From Bradyrhizobium sp. LTSP885 (lineage in GTDB: Bacteria > Pseudomonadota > Alphaproteobacteria > Rhizobiales > Xanthobacteraceae), in assembly GCF_000938305.1 (NCBI RefSeq), contig NZ_JYMT01000035.1:138751-202750 (forward strand): a DNA stretch of 64,000 nucleotides, in the 5' to 3' direction. The notes beneath the pieces were generated by a model. The model did no database searches, was not told where the DNA came from, and saw only the letters and a program-made list of their open reading frames with translations. A program made the position numbers and the translations under genes. Below, in pieces: positions 25,601 to 33,390 of the stretch; the first letter of the stretch is position 1, and each line of letters opens with the position of its first letter.

Positions 25601-26045
25601 AGATCAGGTTGGGACTGCCGAAGCCGCGAATGAATCGCTCGACCCACTCAAAACTGTCCACCATCGGCGTGCCGCTCGGGGTGGTGACGCCAAAGGCAAC
25701 CGCCTCGGCGCCGCTCTCCGCCCGGATTGTGCTCAGCTTGTCGGCGATTTCGGTCAGCGCCTCGTCCCAGGACACCTCGATCCAGCCCGGGTCGGCCGCG
25801 TCCCGCGGACGGGTGCGCTTCAATGGCACGGTCAGGCGACGGGGACTGGCCACGATTTCCGGCGCCGCACGTCCCTTCGCACAGAGTGCGCCGCCGGTTG
25901 GATGGTTATTTAATACCTCCACACCAACGAGACGACCGTCCTCGACGACGCTGACTGCCCCACAGCGCGAGCGACAAAGCGTGCAATAGCCGGGCAGCCG
26001 TTGTTTCACCTCAGCAGCCTCACAATCCCGCGAAAAGTGACGCAT
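22608..26045 (-). CDS. molybdopterin oxidoreductase fused to FNR-type reductase and 2Fe-2S ferredoxin
   Basis: 1145 aa from ATG 26045; GTG at 26009, 7 nt after a GAGG, is a good alternative. The N-terminal 4Fe-4S ligands are Cys21, Cys24, Cys28 and Cys55. Residues about 90-770 are an MPT/DMSO-reductase-family domain with a likely Mo-ligand Cys154 (EICGWHKDYAH). About residues 800-1040 form a ferredoxin-NADP reductase module with RAYSL (flavin binding) and GIGITPFMSHL (NAD binding). The C-terminus is a plant-type 2Fe-2S ferredoxin (CRVGQCESC, then CLAC). This would give a self-contained NAD(P)H-linked enzyme. Nitrate reductases with related parts usually split them into subunits or use CysJ-like domains. 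There is no Tat signal, so it is cytoplasmic. Neighbours (AtoE-like transporter, GntR regulator) suggest a carboxylate or related substrate, unproven. Confidence 0.88.
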   Translation of the reverse strand: MRHFSRDCEAAEVKQRLPGYCTLCRSRCGAVSVVEDGRLVGVEVLNNHPTGGALCAKGRAAPEIVASPRRLTVPLKRTRPRDAADPGWIEVSWDEALTEIADKLSTIRAESGAEAVAFGVTTPSGTPMVDSFEWVERFIRGFGSPNLIYAVEICGWHKDYAHALTFGRGIGFPDYDNADAIVLWGHNPARTWLAQATRIADARRRGAKVVVVDPKPNGSGQQADLWLRIRPGADGALALGAIRHLIATGNYDAEFVNGWTNGPLLVDRATGRFLRADELWTDGKAGAFVRLDAAGSPVPCDTRYAPEAGGQLRGALSIRARDGRLISAATAFELLAERVADYTPARVADLTWLRVDDIEAFNALFADRPRLAYHSWTGVGQHTNATAIERAIASLYALTGACDRPGGNRWPVPPPTRTLNDYNILSPEQQAKALGLAELPLGPPAKGWITARDFSKAVLEGEPYRVRALVAFGTNFVVSQGHSERNREALNALEFQVHIDMFMNPTAESADFVLPASMPWERDALKIGFEITQAAVETVQFRPRVVEPIGAVKADYEIAAALGLKLGMDDLFFGGDIKAGWNYQLAPLGVSIDDLRDHPEGRRFPQTFRNEKYAVVREDGIVAGFATPTRRVELYSELMLGHGYDPLPDHAETAESPLAGGTDECFPLALSTAKSGWFVHSSYRHVASLRRKSPDPAVEISPLLAEQRGLVEGDWAVVETRGGAVRLKVRLNAALDARVVVAEFGWWEDCPPLGRDGSAASGHRSRNINAVLHDDTRDPVSGSVPLRAIVCDIRRDAVASRGVWSGQRRFVISERRAEADNVVAFDLLPHDGGPLPDFLPGQHVMTLLPDAPEGRAYSLTGSGDTPNVLSIAVKGRFSGESRGDDAPFFMPDRLHGLAVGDEVVLEPPGGIFTPPLKGARPVILLAAGIGITPFMSHLETLQHVEPQDRVSEILLLHGCRSSREHPFAQRLAELEASTPELKRVTFYSAPFPHDAISPGSLRKGRLDSELMRPLSRRRPLVYICGSPDFVAAQIACVTALGIPRFDIFAESFVSPPSVPSDLAPRTIRLANSEQSFSWRPEQGTLLDAANAAGVALPSGCRVGQCESCAVQVVAGEFTHLSPVDGSEGQCLACQAVPLTDLTLAL

Positions 26046-26049
26046 TTTA

Positions 26050-26061
26050 GTAATGCGTTAC
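26050..26061. promoter_or_regulatory. palindrome upstream of the fusion gene, candidate operator
   Basis: GTAATGCGTTAC is an inverted repeat with GTAA/TTAC arms and a 4-base centre (two mismatches over the full 12). It lies just upstream of ATG 26045 (41 nt upstream of the alternative GTG) and 92 bases from the divergent GntR gene. FadR-type GntR proteins bind such GT-AC half-sites; assignment is speculative. Confidence 0.35.
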
Positions 26062-26152
26062 ACATTTACGTCACACGCTACTGATTTCGTCAAGGCCAAG
26101 TAATAGGCTAGGACGAATCGGAGTTCCCAACGAGAGGCGGTCGCGGCCACCC

Positions 26153-26833
26153 ATGGACCAGAATTTGCGAGAACAGGTGCTGCAACGCGTGCGCGCCGAG
26201 ATCATTTCCGGGCAGAGTCTTCCTGGCACGATGTATTCAGTCCCGAGTCTGGCGGCGAGCCTGGGCGTCTCGAGCACGCCGGTACGGGAGGCGCTGCTTG
26301 AATTGAGCCGCGGCGGCCTGGTCGAGCCGATGCGCAACCGTGGCTTCAAGGTCGTCGAACCGTCGCTGACCGAGCTGCACAACCTGTTCGACATGCGCGA
26401 GGTGCTGGAGCTGCATGCGGCCAGGCTCGTCGCCGCAAATCCTCCGCAAGATCTTCCAGACGTGCGTGGCTGGGCCGACGAGATCGCAAGGGCGGTCGAG
26501 ACCGACGACGTGCAGCTCTATCTGGAAGCCGATCGCAACTATCATCGCGCGTTCATCGCGGCCGCCGGCAATGAACTGCTGACCGATCTGGCGATGAACC
26601 TGCGGGACAAGATGCGGCTCTACGGCATCAGCTCGCGCGCCGGGCGGGAGCGGCAACAGGCGTCGGTCCCCGAGCACTACAGGCTCATCGACCTCGCGCT
26701 TGCCGGCGAGGCCGAGGCACTGGCCACCCTGCTCAGGAGTCACATTCGCTCCTGGGAGCCGATCTTCGCCGACGCATTGCTGCGCTCGAAGGAAAATGCC
26801 CGCGAGCCGTTGCTGAGGCAGGCGCGCAGTTGA
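26153..26833 (+). CDS. GntR-family transcriptional regulator (FadR subfamily)
   Basis: 226 aa from ATG 26153. The winged helix is at residues about 5-72, with YSVPSLAASLGVSSTPVREA and LLELSRGGLVEPMRNRGFKV. The C-terminal effector domain is all-helical FCD-like: DMREVLELHAARLVA, then EADRNYHRAFIAAAGN with Asp/His positions typical of metal-binding FCD domains. It is divergently transcribed from the molybdopterin fusion gene with a 107-base shared region, so it probably controls that gene and the transporter in response to a carboxylate ligand. It is convergent with the acyltransferase gene that ends the EPS cluster. Confidence 0.9.
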   Translation: MDQNLREQVLQRVRAEIISGQSLPGTMYSVPSLAASLGVSSTPVREALLELSRGGLVEPMRNRGFKVVEPSLTELHNLFDMREVLELHAARLVAANPPQDLPDVRGWADEIARAVETDDVQLYLEADRNYHRAFIAAAGNELLTDLAMNLRDKMRLYGISSRAGRERQQASVPEHYRLIDLALAGEAEALATLLRSHIRSWEPIFADALLRSKENAREPLLRQARS

Positions 26834-26882
26834 TGAAGCAGCAGATGGACCCTGCGGGGAATCGTACCGGAGCAGATTCGCT

Positions 26883-27968
26883 TCAGGGACGCGTCCGTAG
26901 TCCACGCCAAAGCACGATCGTACGGCCGAGCATGATCATCGGGCGCTCGACCATCCGGTAAACCAGCAGGGACACCATCAAGGTGAGCGCGATGCAGATC
27001 AGCATAACGACAACGTCGCTGATCTGCCCGGTCAATGGCAGGAACCGGTAGACGGTCACGTTGACGCACCAGTGGAACAGGTACATCGAGTAGCTGATCA
27101 TTCCGATCCGCGCGAGCATCAGGGAACGCGGACGGCCGAACCTGACGGCAGCAAGGAAGACCACAAAGGCGAGCATGTAAGCGGCCAGGATCGGCAAGCG
27201 TCCTTCCATGATGAAGTTGTCACCGCGCGCCAGGGAGAAGTCCGAGATCGATAGCAGCGCAGCAAACTGCGCGATGGCAAGGACCAATACGGATATACGC
27301 GCGCTCTGGACCCGCTCGACAAGCCACAGGCGCAGCAGCAGGCCCAGGAACAGCGACGACAGATGCATCCCCAGATACTGGACCGGCAGGTTCGCCACGC
27401 CATGCATTCGAAGCTGAACTGGGAGCACCGTTGCGGCAATCAGGGCCAGGCTAAGCGCGGACAGCACGCCGACATGTCGTAACTTGTCGACCGAGAACAG
27501 CAGCGCGACGAGGACGTAGAAGACCAGCTCGATGAACAACGTCCAGTGGATCGGCGAGAGCCAGGGTTGGCCGAACAGCGTCGGCGCCATCGTCATGTTG
27601 GCGAGCACGGTCGCCATACCCGGCGGCTCTGCGGCAAGCCACGCCATCGTCGCGAGGACTGCCAGCGCAAACCAGAATGCAGGGTAGAGCCGAAACACCC
27701 GCGAGATCGCGAATTGAGCCAGCGGCCGCTCGCCCCCGATGCTGAATGGCACGACGAAGCCGCTGATCAGAAAGAAGAGCGCCACTCCGAAGCGGCCGAG
27801 ACTCACATGATGGACCAGCGTATCGGCCACCGCATTCATCGGGCCGGCGGCGGGCGGGGTCTGCCTGAGCAGGTCGCCAAACAGATGCTCGATCATGACG
27901 CCGAGGGCTGCGATGGCCCGCAATCCGTCGACGTTGGCGTAGCGCTGTTGTGTCATGCTGGTGCTCAT
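26883..27968 (-). CDS. acyltransferase 3 family protein (EPS acylation)
   Basis: 361 aa from ATG 27968, overlapping the GH5 stop in ATGA. About ten transmembrane segments and the family pattern YANVDGLRAIAALGVMIEHL and RFGVALFFLISGFVVPFSI identify an integral-membrane acyltransferase of the OafA/NodX type. Such enzymes add acetyl or succinyl groups to exopolysaccharide or O-antigen sugars. The tight coupling to the GH5 and the rest of the EPS operon supports acylation of the polymer made here. It is the last gene of the run. Confidence 0.88.
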   Translation of the reverse strand: MSTSMTQQRYANVDGLRAIAALGVMIEHLFGDLLRQTPPAAGPMNAVADTLVHHVSLGRFGVALFFLISGFVVPFSIGGERPLAQFAISRVFRLYPAFWFALAVLATMAWLAAEPPGMATVLANMTMAPTLFGQPWLSPIHWTLFIELVFYVLVALLFSVDKLRHVGVLSALSLALIAATVLPVQLRMHGVANLPVQYLGMHLSSLFLGLLLRLWLVERVQSARISVLVLAIAQFAALLSISDFSLARGDNFIMEGRLPILAAYMLAFVVFLAAVRFGRPRSLMLARIGMISYSMYLFHWCVNVTVYRFLPLTGQISDVVVMLICIALTLMVSLLVYRMVERPMIMLGRTIVLWRGLRTRP

Positions 27969-29218
27969 GTTGAAACGAGCCCGAGCGCGCGGCGGGTCGC
28001 CGCATCGAAGCCGGGTCCGATCTCGTCCTCGGCCAGCGCGAAGCCACCTGTGCCGGCATAGGTCCAGCCCGCCCAGGCGAAGCCGTGCGCCTCGGCGAGT
28101 TCGCGCATGTCGCGCAACCAGCGCTCGCGTGCGGCCGAACCATCGACGGTTTTTTGATAGGGCGTTCTGTGCACACCGAACTCGCCCAGCAAGATTGCGT
28201 GCGCAGGCAGGCGGCGCGTCATGCGCCAGGCCGTCACCTGTCGAAACGTTCTTTCGAGACTTGATCGATCGAAGCCGGAACCGACGTAGCTTGCGAGCGT
28301 CCGCTTCGCTTTCTGCGCTTGCTCCAGTTCGGAGCGGTCGAGTCCGAGAGAGGCCAGGCGCCGCTCGGTTGCCTGGCTCATGACATCAACCGACGCGGGT
28401 GCCGGATAGGCGATCCCGTCGAGAGAATAGGCGGGACTGCCGCGTACTCCCTGATGCGTGAACTGCCAGGGCGAATAGTCGTGATACGTATAGATCAGGC
28501 GCGCATCGCCTGCGAACCGATGCATGTCGATTGCCGTCAAGGCGGTGGCAGCGTTCATCGCACCGCCACCAAGCACGAGCGGCAGCTTCGCCGAACCGCT
28601 GCGCGCGGCGGCGTAAGCGGCCTCCAGCATGGGTTGCCATGCTGCCTGGGTGATCTCCGGCTCGTTCATCAGCTCAAGCGCGAGCCTCGGCGGACCAGCA
28701 GCCGCCCTGCCCTCGGCGACCTGCTCCAGACGGCCGGCGAGACGACGTTGCAATGCCAGCACGGCTCGGAAATTCGGCGTATCGACACCTGCGGTCAACT
28801 CGGTGGGCCGGTATGCCGGATTCATCGCACTCGGGTGCAGATCCACGATCACGCCGAGATCCGTGTCGAGCAGGTCACGGACGGTATCGATGAGACGATC
28901 GTCCAGGCGGTCGCGGCGCGCGCCATCGGAGAGCAGGAAGGGACCGACATCGACGACGAGACGCACAAAATCGAATCCCGCGGCGCGAATCGCGCGTCGC
29001 TGCTCCGCGTCGAAGCGAAACCGCGGGGCCGAGAAAGGAGCATCGCCATAAGAGCCGGCCGCATCGACGTCGGCCCATCCCAACGCATGCGAGACCCCGA
29101 TCCCGCGTCGGAATATTGGGATGTCCCCGGCGGGCTCGGCCGTGGCCCGCAACGCCCCAAACGGAGCGAGCGTCGCAATGCCGGCGATGCTGCCGAGAAC
29201 GGACCGGCGGGTGGTCAC
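27965..29218 (-). CDS. exported glycoside hydrolase family 5 (cellulase-like)
   Basis: 417 aa. The N-terminus has a twin-arginine-like start (MTTRRSVLGSIAG) and a signal peptide cut near ATA. The GH5 catalytic pair is Glu186 in LELMNEPE (acid/base) and Glu346 in ILLGEFGVH (nucleophile). An IVDLHPS segment near residue 125 and YTYHDYSP near 245 are other GH5 landmarks. Glycanases of this kind in EPS loci trim polymer or control its length and release. It overlaps neighbours by 4 bases on both sides, so it is co-translated in the EPS operon. Endoglucanase specificity is inferred. Confidence 0.87.
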   Translation of the reverse strand: MTTRRSVLGSIAGIATLAPFGALRATAEPAGDIPIFRRGIGVSHALGWADVDAAGSYGDAPFSAPRFRFDAEQRRAIRAAGFDFVRLVVDVGPFLLSDGARRDRLDDRLIDTVRDLLDTDLGVIVDLHPSAMNPAYRPTELTAGVDTPNFRAVLALQRRLAGRLEQVAEGRAAAGPPRLALELMNEPEITQAAWQPMLEAAYAAARSGSAKLPLVLGGGAMNAATALTAIDMHRFAGDARLIYTYHDYSPWQFTHQGVRGSPAYSLDGIAYPAPASVDVMSQATERRLASLGLDRSELEQAQKAKRTLASYVGSGFDRSSLERTFRQVTAWRMTRRLPAHAILLGEFGVHRTPYQKTVDGSAARERWLRDMRELAEAHGFAWAGWTYAGTGGFALAEDEIGPGFDAATRRALGLVST

Positions 29219-30138
29219 GACGACGCCTCCTGCCGATCGCGCGGCTGCGAGACGCCGACGTCGCCGGGATGGCGCGCCGTCAGGGCACCATCGAGCACAT
29301 TCATGTCATCCTGGCCCGCAAAGCGCGCAGCGAGGCCGCGGAGCGAAACATCCCTGAGGTCGGGATCGATCATTCGCGACGGCACGAAATGGACATCGCG
29401 CCATCCCCGGGTCTCGAAAGCCTGCACATAGTCGGTCGGGCGTTGCCGGTTCGGCTGCCCGGGAAACCGGAACAGCCGGTAGATCGCCTCGGGGTAGCGA
29501 TAGATGTTGTTGGGATCGTGCTCCCGGATCCAGCGCGAATGAGTCTGCAGATCGATAATGTGAACCGTCTCGCAGCCGGGTCTCGCGACCCGCGTCAGAC
29601 CCGCGACGGCATCCGAAACGTTGTCGTAGTGCTCGAAGGCAGCGCAGCTGACGATCAGGTCGAAGGTCCGTCCCTCCGCGAGGCGCGGGATATCGAAATC
29701 CCGCCCAACGGCATAGCCGAACTCATGGGTGCCAGAGCCGGATGTGATAGCCCGCGCGCGCTCCCGGTCCTCCTCCGTGGCTTCGGCAAAGCGATCGAGC
29801 AGCAGATCGTAGAAGGCTGGATCCTCGCCGGCGGCAAGGTCGAACACGTCGATCGCATGATAGGATCGCGCACCCATCGCGAGAAACAGCGCGCCGTTGC
29901 CGCGCGACGCCCCGGGACTTAGCTCCAGCACGTCCCGTCCGCGCAGATCGAAATTCGGCGGCATGAAGCGGCGCAGCGAGGCGAAGATGTCGATGATATA
30001 GGCGATCTGCCCTTCGACGTCGGATTTCGCCACGGTGTTCGGCGTGACGTAGCCGCGCAGCGTGTACTTGCTCCATGCAAGGCCGAGGAAGCCGAGGCCG
30101 ACGATGATCATTTCCAGGTTTCGCAAGGCACTCGTCAT
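29215..30138 (-). CDS. SAM-dependent methyltransferase-like protein with N-terminal membrane segment
   Basis: 307 aa from ATG 30138 with GAGG upstream. An N-terminal hydrophobic stretch (MIIVGLGFLGLAW) may anchor it to the membrane. A Rossmann-type SAM-binding region follows (DVLELSPGASRGNGALFLAM), then FDLIVSCAAFEHYDNVSDAV, the usual post-motif-II acidic/aromatic segment. It is part of the EPS operon and could methylate a sugar of the repeat unit. The overlap with GH5 is 4 bases. The acceptor is unknown. Confidence 0.72.
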   Translation of the reverse strand: MTSALRNLEMIIVGLGFLGLAWSKYTLRGYVTPNTVAKSDVEGQIAYIIDIFASLRRFMPPNFDLRGRDVLELSPGASRGNGALFLAMGARSYHAIDVFDLAAGEDPAFYDLLLDRFAEATEEDRERARAITSGSGTHEFGYAVGRDFDIPRLAEGRTFDLIVSCAAFEHYDNVSDAVAGLTRVARPGCETVHIIDLQTHSRWIREHDPNNIYRYPEAIYRLFRFPGQPNRQRPTDYVQAFETRGWRDVHFVPSRMIDPDLRDVSLRGLAARFAGQDDMNVLDGALTARHPGDVGVSQPRDRQEASS

Positions 30139-30140
30139 TA

Positions 30141-31349
30141 TCAACCTCCAAACTCGAGATGCTTCTTGACGTTGGCCACGCTGCGAAGCGCAATGCGCGG
30201 TTTCCAAACCGGAAGTGCGCTCTCATAGACCTCGATGGTACGATCGACGATCGGGCTCCATCCAAAGGAACTCATGATCCTCGCCGCACGCTCCTCGCTG
30301 CTCTGCACGCTATCGGGAGCGGCAAGCTTCCCCTTCATCGCGTTCGCGAGAGCATCCACGTCGCCTAACGGGAAGTAGTTCTCCGCCCCGAGATCGAGCG
30401 CGAGATTCGCATCGATGTCGCTTGCCAAACACGCAGTGCCGTGGCTGAGCGCCTCGAGCAGCACGATCGGCATTCCTTCATGGCTCGACGGGAGAACGAA
30501 CAGGGCCGCGTGCTGATAGAGCTGCGAAAGGGTCTCCCCGCGTTGGAAACCGGTCATCACCACACCAGGCGTCGCCGCCGCCGCCTTCTCGACCGCGCGC
30601 AGATAGCTGCCATTGTGATCAGCCGTGCCGACAATGATCAGCTTCGCATCAGGATCGTTCATGCGGGCGAACGCGTCGATCAGATCGAGTTGCCGCTTCT
30701 CCTCGACAATCCTGCCAACGCACAGGATGTATCGCTTCGGGGTCACCGCGATGTCGTCGAGGAAAGAGGTCCCGAGTTTCGGGAGATCGCTTTCGACGCC
30801 GTTCGGGATGAAAGTCGCGGCAACACCGAAATTGCGGCGGACCGCGTCGACAATGGCCTTCGACACGCCGATGTTCGCATGCGAAAACGTCATTCCCATC
30901 ATTTCGCCGGCGCGCAAAACCCGCTTTGCGAACCATCCCCATTTCTGACGGTCGTAGTCGAAGCCGTGATGGGTCACGACGACACGAAGGCCGAGCAGGC
31001 GGGCGAACGGGGTCAGCAGGGCTGGCCCGATGGCCTGGATATGGACGAGATCCGGGCCCCGTTGGGCCGCGACGCACAGACCGAAGGCGGTGTGCAACAG
31101 CGCCTCGAAGCTTTTCGATCGGGGCGACCAGATCGGCGTCACGGTGACGTCTTTCCAGACGAAGGACCGCAGCGCCGGGAGATATGGCTTGCGTCCGAGC
31201 ACTTCGACTTGCCAGCCGCGCTGCGCCATTCGCACCGAGAGCGCGGCGACATGGGTTTCAACCCCGCCCTGAACCTCCGGGATGCCCCGCAAGCCGAGGA
31301 AGATCACTTTTCTCCGGTCTGCTCCGCCGGCTGGTATGAAGGTGTACAT
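30141..31349 (-). CDS. glycosyltransferase family 4
   Basis: 402 aa. The GT-B architecture is clear: GLRGIPEVQGGVETHVAALS at the N-terminus, then HHGFDYDRQKWGWFAKRVL, FIPNGVESDLP, CVGRIVEEKRQ and the nucleotide-sugar motif HEGMPIVLLEALSHGTACLA. GT4 enzymes transfer sugars with retention, typically to a lipid-linked EPS intermediate. It abuts the second GT4 (one-base overlap at 31349). Donor sugar not deducible. Confidence 0.9.
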   Translation of the reverse strand: MYTFIPAGGADRRKVIFLGLRGIPEVQGGVETHVAALSVRMAQRGWQVEVLGRKPYLPALRSFVWKDVTVTPIWSPRSKSFEALLHTAFGLCVAAQRGPDLVHIQAIGPALLTPFARLLGLRVVVTHHGFDYDRQKWGWFAKRVLRAGEMMGMTFSHANIGVSKAIVDAVRRNFGVAATFIPNGVESDLPKLGTSFLDDIAVTPKRYILCVGRIVEEKRQLDLIDAFARMNDPDAKLIIVGTADHNGSYLRAVEKAAAATPGVVMTGFQRGETLSQLYQHAALFVLPSSHEGMPIVLLEALSHGTACLASDIDANLALDLGAENYFPLGDVDALANAMKGKLAAPDSVQSSEERAARIMSSFGWSPIVDRTIEVYESALPVWKPRIALRSVANVKKHLEFGG

Positions 31350-32578
31350 CAGTTGACCACCGTGTCGTACAATTCCATCGTGCGGTCGCGGTACTTATCG
31401 GGAGAGAACTCCTGACGCACCCAATTGCGGCCGTTGGCGCCAAGCCTGTTTCGCTCAGTTCGGGACATGCCGGCGACAACGGACAAGGCATCGGCCAACA
31501 TTGCGACGTTGCCCGGCTCCACCAGAACACCGGTCTCGCTGTGAACGACCAGCTCTGGAATGCCTCCGATTTGTGTGCCGATGACCGGGCGTCCGAGTGC
31601 GTAGGCCTCAAGGACGCTGACGGGTGCGTTCTCGTACCATTCAGACGGCAGAACCAGCGCACGCGCCTCTCCGATCAGCCGCTTCAGCTCCGGCTTGTCC
31701 AGATAGCCCGCGAAGACGACGTCGGCGCCGATATTTTCCGCGAGATGGCGCAAGGCCGCTTCTTCGGGGCCGGTTCCGGCCACGACCAGCCGCTGCCGTG
31801 ACAGCGCGGCGGCACGTATGAGTGTGGCAAGCCCCTTCTCCGGCGCGAGCCGTCCGGCATAAACAAAGTAGTTGCCTTCGTGGCACCACGGCGTGAACTG
31901 GTTCGCGTCGATGCAGTTCGGGATGTATGCGATCCGCTTCGCATCCCAGCCCCACTCCACCAGCTTGTCGCGGTAGAAGCGGCTCGGGGTGACGAGACGG
32001 TCGATCTTGTCGCGGTAAAGTCCAAAACTGCGGTGAACCAGGGTCTCCATGAAGACCAGCCCGCTCAGCACAGCCGAGTCCTTGACGCAGCGATTCAGCA
32101 GGACGTTGTGGATTCCACCGCCGCGGCATCGCTCGCACACGCGGCCCTGATTCAGCATCTTGTAGGCAGGACACGCCAGCTTCAGGTCGTGCGCTGTCAT
32201 CACGATCGGTACGCCCTCGGCCTTGAGGACTTCGAAGATCGATGGCGAGATGTGGTGGTACACATTGTGGGCATGCGCCACCGACGGCGGCGCGCGACCG
32301 ATCAGGGCACGGATATTGCGGCGCGCCTCCAGCGAGAAGATGATCTTGGCAGCCTGCCTGGCCTTCGTGAGCGGCCCGCTGCTCCGGCCGTACTCGATCT
32401 CGGAGACGAAGTACTCGGACCAGGGACTCGGCAAATTGTCAGGATGCTCCATCGCGAAGGGCACGACATCCCAGCCGGCATCCGCGAACAGATCGATGTG
32501 ATCGAGGAAGACGCTCTCGGCGCCGCCGCGCCGGTAGAAGTAGTTATTGATGGCCAGAAGCCGCCGCGCGCTCGTCAT
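31349..32578 (-). CDS. glycosyltransferase family 4 (second)
   Basis: 409 aa. GT-B family: NNYFYRRGGAESVFLDHIDL, then MTAHDLKLACPAYKM, IPNCIDANQFTP, YAGRLAPEKGLATLI and the donor motif EWYENAPVSVLEAYALGRPV. A Cys cluster (CERCRGGG and C further on) after the acceptor domain may bind a metal; it is seen in some GT4 proteins of rhizobial EPS loci. It overlaps the polysaccharide deacetylase gene by 4 bases. It acts with the first GT4 in EPS repeat-unit assembly. Confidence 0.9.
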   Translation of the reverse strand: MTSARRLLAINNYFYRRGGAESVFLDHIDLFADAGWDVVPFAMEHPDNLPSPWSEYFVSEIEYGRSSGPLTKARQAAKIIFSLEARRNIRALIGRAPPSVAHAHNVYHHISPSIFEVLKAEGVPIVMTAHDLKLACPAYKMLNQGRVCERCRGGGIHNVLLNRCVKDSAVLSGLVFMETLVHRSFGLYRDKIDRLVTPSRFYRDKLVEWGWDAKRIAYIPNCIDANQFTPWCHEGNYFVYAGRLAPEKGLATLIRAAALSRQRLVVAGTGPEEAALRHLAENIGADVVFAGYLDKPELKRLIGEARALVLPSEWYENAPVSVLEAYALGRPVIGTQIGGIPELVVHSETGVLVEPGNVAMLADALSVVAGMSRTERNRLGANGRNWVRQEFSPDKYRDRTMELYDTVVN

Positions 32579-33390
32579 CGGGCGTCCTCTTTGAACCCGA
32601 ACCTGTCAAGCGCCGCGTCGACGGTCAGCACGCAGCAGCCACGTTCGATCGCGTGCGCGACCAACCGCTCGAACGCAGCTGGGGTGCAGCCGTAGGGCGT
32701 CGGCGTCGGCGAAATATCGTGCGTAAAGAAGATCAGCCAGCCTGGATCGGCGACCAGCGCGTCGACCCAGCTAACCAATCCGGACACATGCGCTTCGGGT
32801 TGCCGTATCTCGACCGCCCGAAGAAAGGTCGGGTCGGTCGGGCCGCGATTGATCGCCTCGCCGCCCGCGCGGCAGGTCCGGTACGAATAGGCCAGCATGG
32901 GCCGTTTGCCGAGGCAACCGCTGTTGTAGGGATAGGCAAAATTGCGCCGCCGCGACCGCGGATCGATCGCGTTCAGGTAGCGTTGATTGCGCGCAAGGTC
33001 CGCGGCCAGAAAAGAGCGGTCGACATGCCGCAGATCCTGGTGGCCAAAGGTATGGCAGCCGATCTCGTGACCGCGCGTGATGAGTTCCTTGCAGCCGGCC
33101 GCATCGATCAGAGTGCGATCCGGCTCGACGCGGCCTGCCAGGCCACCGGAAATATAGAACGTGCCGCGCACCCGATGCGCCTCGAGGATCGTTGCGCCGG
33201 CGTGGAGCGCGGAGTCGGGCACATCGTCGAACGTGAAGGAGACGATCGGTTTCCGGATCGGGACCCGGATGACCTGCCAGGGCGTGGCCCGGATCAGCCT
33301 GTTGGTCAAACGGCCGGCGAGCCGGTCGATCGGCTTCGGCAGGCGAACCGTGCCTCCCCGCGCGCTTGGAACAATGGATGGGCTATGCAT
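32575..33390 (-). CDS. polysaccharide deacetylase (NodB-like domain)
   Basis: 271 aa with the carbohydrate esterase 4 signature: Asp55-Asp56 in SFTFDDVPDS, the metal His pair His113/His117 in CHTFGHQD, FAYPYNSG and later FFTHD. It should remove acetyl groups from N-acetyl sugars or, in EPS loci, from the polymer. No obvious signal peptide is present, so its compartment is unclear; it may work on a cytoplasmic lipid-linked intermediate. It overlaps the flanking GT4 and Wzy genes by 4-8 bases. Confidence 0.87.
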   Translation of the reverse strand: MHSPSIVPSARGGTVRLPKPIDRLAGRLTNRLIRATPWQVIRVPIRKPIVSFTFDDVPDSALHAGATILEAHRVRGTFYISGGLAGRVEPDRTLIDAAGCKELITRGHEIGCHTFGHQDLRHVDRSFLAADLARNQRYLNAIDPRSRRRNFAYPYNSGCLGKRPMLAYSYRTCRAGGEAINRGPTDPTFLRAVEIRQPEAHVSGLVSWVDALVADPGWLIFFTHDISPTPTPYGCTPAAFERLVAHAIERGCCVLTVDAALDRFGFKEDAR

